Shown here in pieces: positions 6,349 to 7,853 of a stretch of 7,853 nt of DNA. This DNA comes from Candidatus Poseidoniaceae archaeon. GTDB taxonomy: Archaea > Thermoplasmatota > Poseidoniia > Poseidoniales > Poseidoniaceae. How positions within the stretch are numbered: position 1 is the stretch's first letter; each line of letters begins with the position of its first letter. The stretch is taken from the NCBI GenBank assembly GCA_013329295.1, contig DUKP01000209.1, forward strand, positions 7,293-15,145. The letters are read 5' to 3'. The translations under genes and the position numbers were made by a program. The notes under the pieces were generated by a model. The model saw nothing but the letters and a program-made list of their open reading frames with translations, did no database searches and had not been told where the DNA came from.

Positions 6349-7440
6349 ATGAGTAAAAAAACCGTCATTGTTTTGATAATGGTGTTTACTCTACCTATGT
6401 TCGGAATTCATGGCAATCATTTTGTCGAAAATGCCTCAGCTGCTGATGCTTGTAGTGGGGACATAGAGCCAATCTTATGGAATCAAACTGTGGGTCGCTC
6501 AGCATTGGTTCCTCATTACAACTATTACAGCGGATATTTTGGATTTGGCGAATATTATGATGAAGACGATAGAAAAGGAAGAGACCATGAAAAAGATTGG
6601 ATTTTGGAACCTCCTCGCGAGAAAACTGAATTAAATCCAGAAGAAGAGTGGATGTATGTTGCTTGGGATAGAAATTCAAGATTGGATACATTGACTTCTA
6701 ATCATCATTCAACAATGCTTGTTGGCAATGATAGTATTGGAGCACTTAGAGTAAATCTTTCCGCCCAGCACAGGACTACTGTTTGTGTTACTGTTGAGGC
6801 ATTAAATGAAACCAACGATGACTATTCAGTAGATGTTTACTTGATGACTTCATCGGAATATCAGCGTTATACAGAATTGTATTATTCATCACATTCTGAG
6901 AATAGTTTCTACAATGACCTTTCTGAGGCACTTAGTGATATATCTCCTGAATGGAGGAGTCTTGATTTTACAGGATGGAGGTCATATAGGGACGCTCATC
7001 AATATGAGTCAGTAAATCAGATCAATTTTGCATTGAATTTAGATGGGCCAGAATCTTATACTCCAATTTTTGGTGATGAAATGTGGCAAGATTTCTACAT
7101 AGTAATTGATACATGGGATAATAATCATGACAATGATGCAAGTGCTCCAGGGGTAGTAACAGCTGCAGATGTAACGATAATTACTACTGAGAGGTCGTTT
7201 ATTTTACCAAACTATACTGTGGCGATAATTTTCCTTATGATGATTATTGGTATGGTCATTTTCCCATTCATATTGAATGCTAGGTATATGAGAGCAGGTT
7301 TAGATGCGAATGATGGCGCAACTGGACCTGGTTTAGTGCCTTCACTTGAAGTTGATGCAGAATTAACTGATCATAGTTTAGAACAGCCTTTAGATGCTAA
7401 AGATTATCCTGAAATAGGTGGTAATGATACTGGCGATTAA
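6349..7440 (+). CDS. Uncharacterised secreted type I membrane protein
   Basis: I do not recognise the family. From ATG at 6349 the protein is 363 residues: a signal peptide (KK then hydrophobic 5-19, probable cleavage after the Ala-Ser-Ala-Ala near 32), an external domain at about 33-284, a helix at about 290-309, and an acidic 54-residue cytoplasmic tail. The external domain is rich in Tyr and Asp, has a low-complexity stretch (HYNYYSGYFGFGEYYDEDD), and contains only two cysteines, C35 and C146, which could form one disulfide. A beta-rich middle (ALRVNLSAQHRTTVCVTVE) suggests a beta-sandwich. An in-frame GTG at 6340 would add three residues; I prefer the ATG because MSKK matches the usual signal-peptide start. 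No terminator-like T-run separates it from the protease gene, so the two may form an operon, making this a candidate partner or accessory of the protease. Its stop overlaps that of convergent aroD. Confidence 0.85.
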   Translation: MSKKTVIVLIMVFTLPMFGIHGNHFVENASAADACSGDIEPILWNQTVGRSALVPHYNYYSGYFGFGEYYDEDDRKGRDHEKDWILEPPREKTELNPEEEWMYVAWDRNSRLDTLTSNHHSTMLVGNDSIGALRVNLSAQHRTTVCVTVEALNETNDDYSVDVYLMTSSEYQRYTELYYSSHSENSFYNDLSEALSDISPEWRSLDFTGWRSYRDAHQYESVNQINFALNLDGPESYTPIFGDEMWQDFYIVIDTWDNNHDNDASAPGVVTAADVTIITTERSFILPNYTVAIIFLMMIIGMVIFPFILNARYMRAGLDANDGATGPGLVPSLEVDAELTDHSLEQPLDAKDYPEIGGNDTGD

Positions 7441-7853
7441 TATTCCATTAATGCCCATGCATCTCTAAGGTCTCTAACGTTGATTAGTCCCTTGTCAGAT
7501 AATCTGAAATGGTTCATCATTGTAGCATATACTATCTCTTGCTCGAGCACAGGAGCGTGCAATCTGACCCAGTCCCCACCATTGCCTAATCCCATTATAG
7601 AGTGGCTAGATTCTTGTCCAATCAATGAATTTGCCGCTTCAAAAATCTGTAAAGCATCTTGATGGTTATTTACTGTAGAACAGAATTTAACGATATCTCC
7701 TTGAGTCGAGTTATCTTTAATCAATGCAACAATCTCATCAGCATTAGGTGTTGATTTTGTTTCATGAATAGAAGCAATGACTTTGGAATTTGATTCTTTA
7801 GCAAGCTTCATCAGTTTTTCTCTAGATTTTTTGGCGATTGATAATTCAAGGTC
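7437..7853 (-). CDS. aroD: 3-dehydroquinate dehydratase, type I (partial, N-terminus beyond window)
   Basis: The frame is open to the right edge, giving the C-terminal 138 residues of a family usually 220-250 long; the ATG at 7811 is internal. Type I enzymes dehydrate 3-dehydroquinate to 3-dehydroshikimate through a Schiff base, in the cytosolic shikimate pathway. The fragment begins DLELS, matching the family's DIEL strand, then has VIASIHETKSTP with the catalytic His (fragment residue 30) and GDIVKF with the Schiff-base Lys (56). Their spacing of 26 is close to the 27 between His143 and Lys170 of the E. coli enzyme. The substrate-binding Arg lies in GGDWVRL (97). The C-terminal loop reads SDKGLINVRDLRDAW where the family has SAPGQIAVNDLR, so the Ser is kept but the usual Gln is Leu. 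It converges on the plus-strand gene with a 4-base overlap of stop codons. Confidence 0.9.
   Translation of the reverse strand, partial: DLELSIAKKSREKLMKLAKESNSKVIASIHETKSTPNADEIVALIKDNSTQGDIVKFCSTVNNHQDALQIFEAANSLIGQESSHSIMGLGNGGDWVRLHAPVLEQEIVYATMMNHFRLSDKGLINVRDLRDAWALMEY

Noticed and set aside
6395..6691. 98-codon minus-strand frame opposite the unrecognised membrane protein
   Set aside because: It is antisense to a gene with clear signal peptide and anchor, and its composition is that of a shadow frame.

Overview
The window looks like marine Thermoplasmatota, most likely Marine Group II (Candidatus Poseidoniales). I infer this from style, not from a database match: an AT-rich genome, Asp/Asn/Tyr-rich secreted proteins anchored by a single C-terminal helix with a short cytoplasmic tail, PKD-repeat giants, archaeal-type TATA/BRE promoters with very short leaders, and a type I (AroD) 3-dehydroquinate dehydratase. 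No RNA gene, CRISPR array, insertion sequence or long repeat is visible. Coding density is very high and no intergenic gap exceeds 90 bases.

Layout. The minus strand at 1-704 carries the N-terminal 234 residues of a membrane protein with an external carboxypeptidase-regulatory-like beta domain between two helices; it runs off the left edge. A 74-base gap follows, holding a perfect 9-bp GC-rich inverted repeat that brackets a candidate TATA box. At 779-1999, also on the minus strand, is a secreted, membrane-anchored M28-family zinc enzyme whose active-site motifs match the glutaminyl-cyclase branch. An 86-base divergent promoter region separates it from a plus-strand pair. The first of the pair (2086-6300) is a 1404-residue surface metalloprotease with an HELQH zinc site, about five PKD domains, Ca-binding-like loops and a C-terminal anchor. 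The second (6349-7440) is an unrecognised 363-residue type I membrane protein. Its stop codon overlaps the stop of a convergent partial aroD (7437-7853) on the minus strand.

How they may work together. Two divergently transcribed extracellular zinc enzymes (a large endopeptidase-like protein and a QC/aminopeptidase-like M28 enzyme) plus two further surface proteins look like a cell-surface protein-processing or protein-scavenging locus. That fits the protein-degrading heterotrophy commonly proposed for Marine Group II. The functional link is inferred from gene order only. aroD (shikimate pathway) is a housekeeping neighbour with no evident connection.
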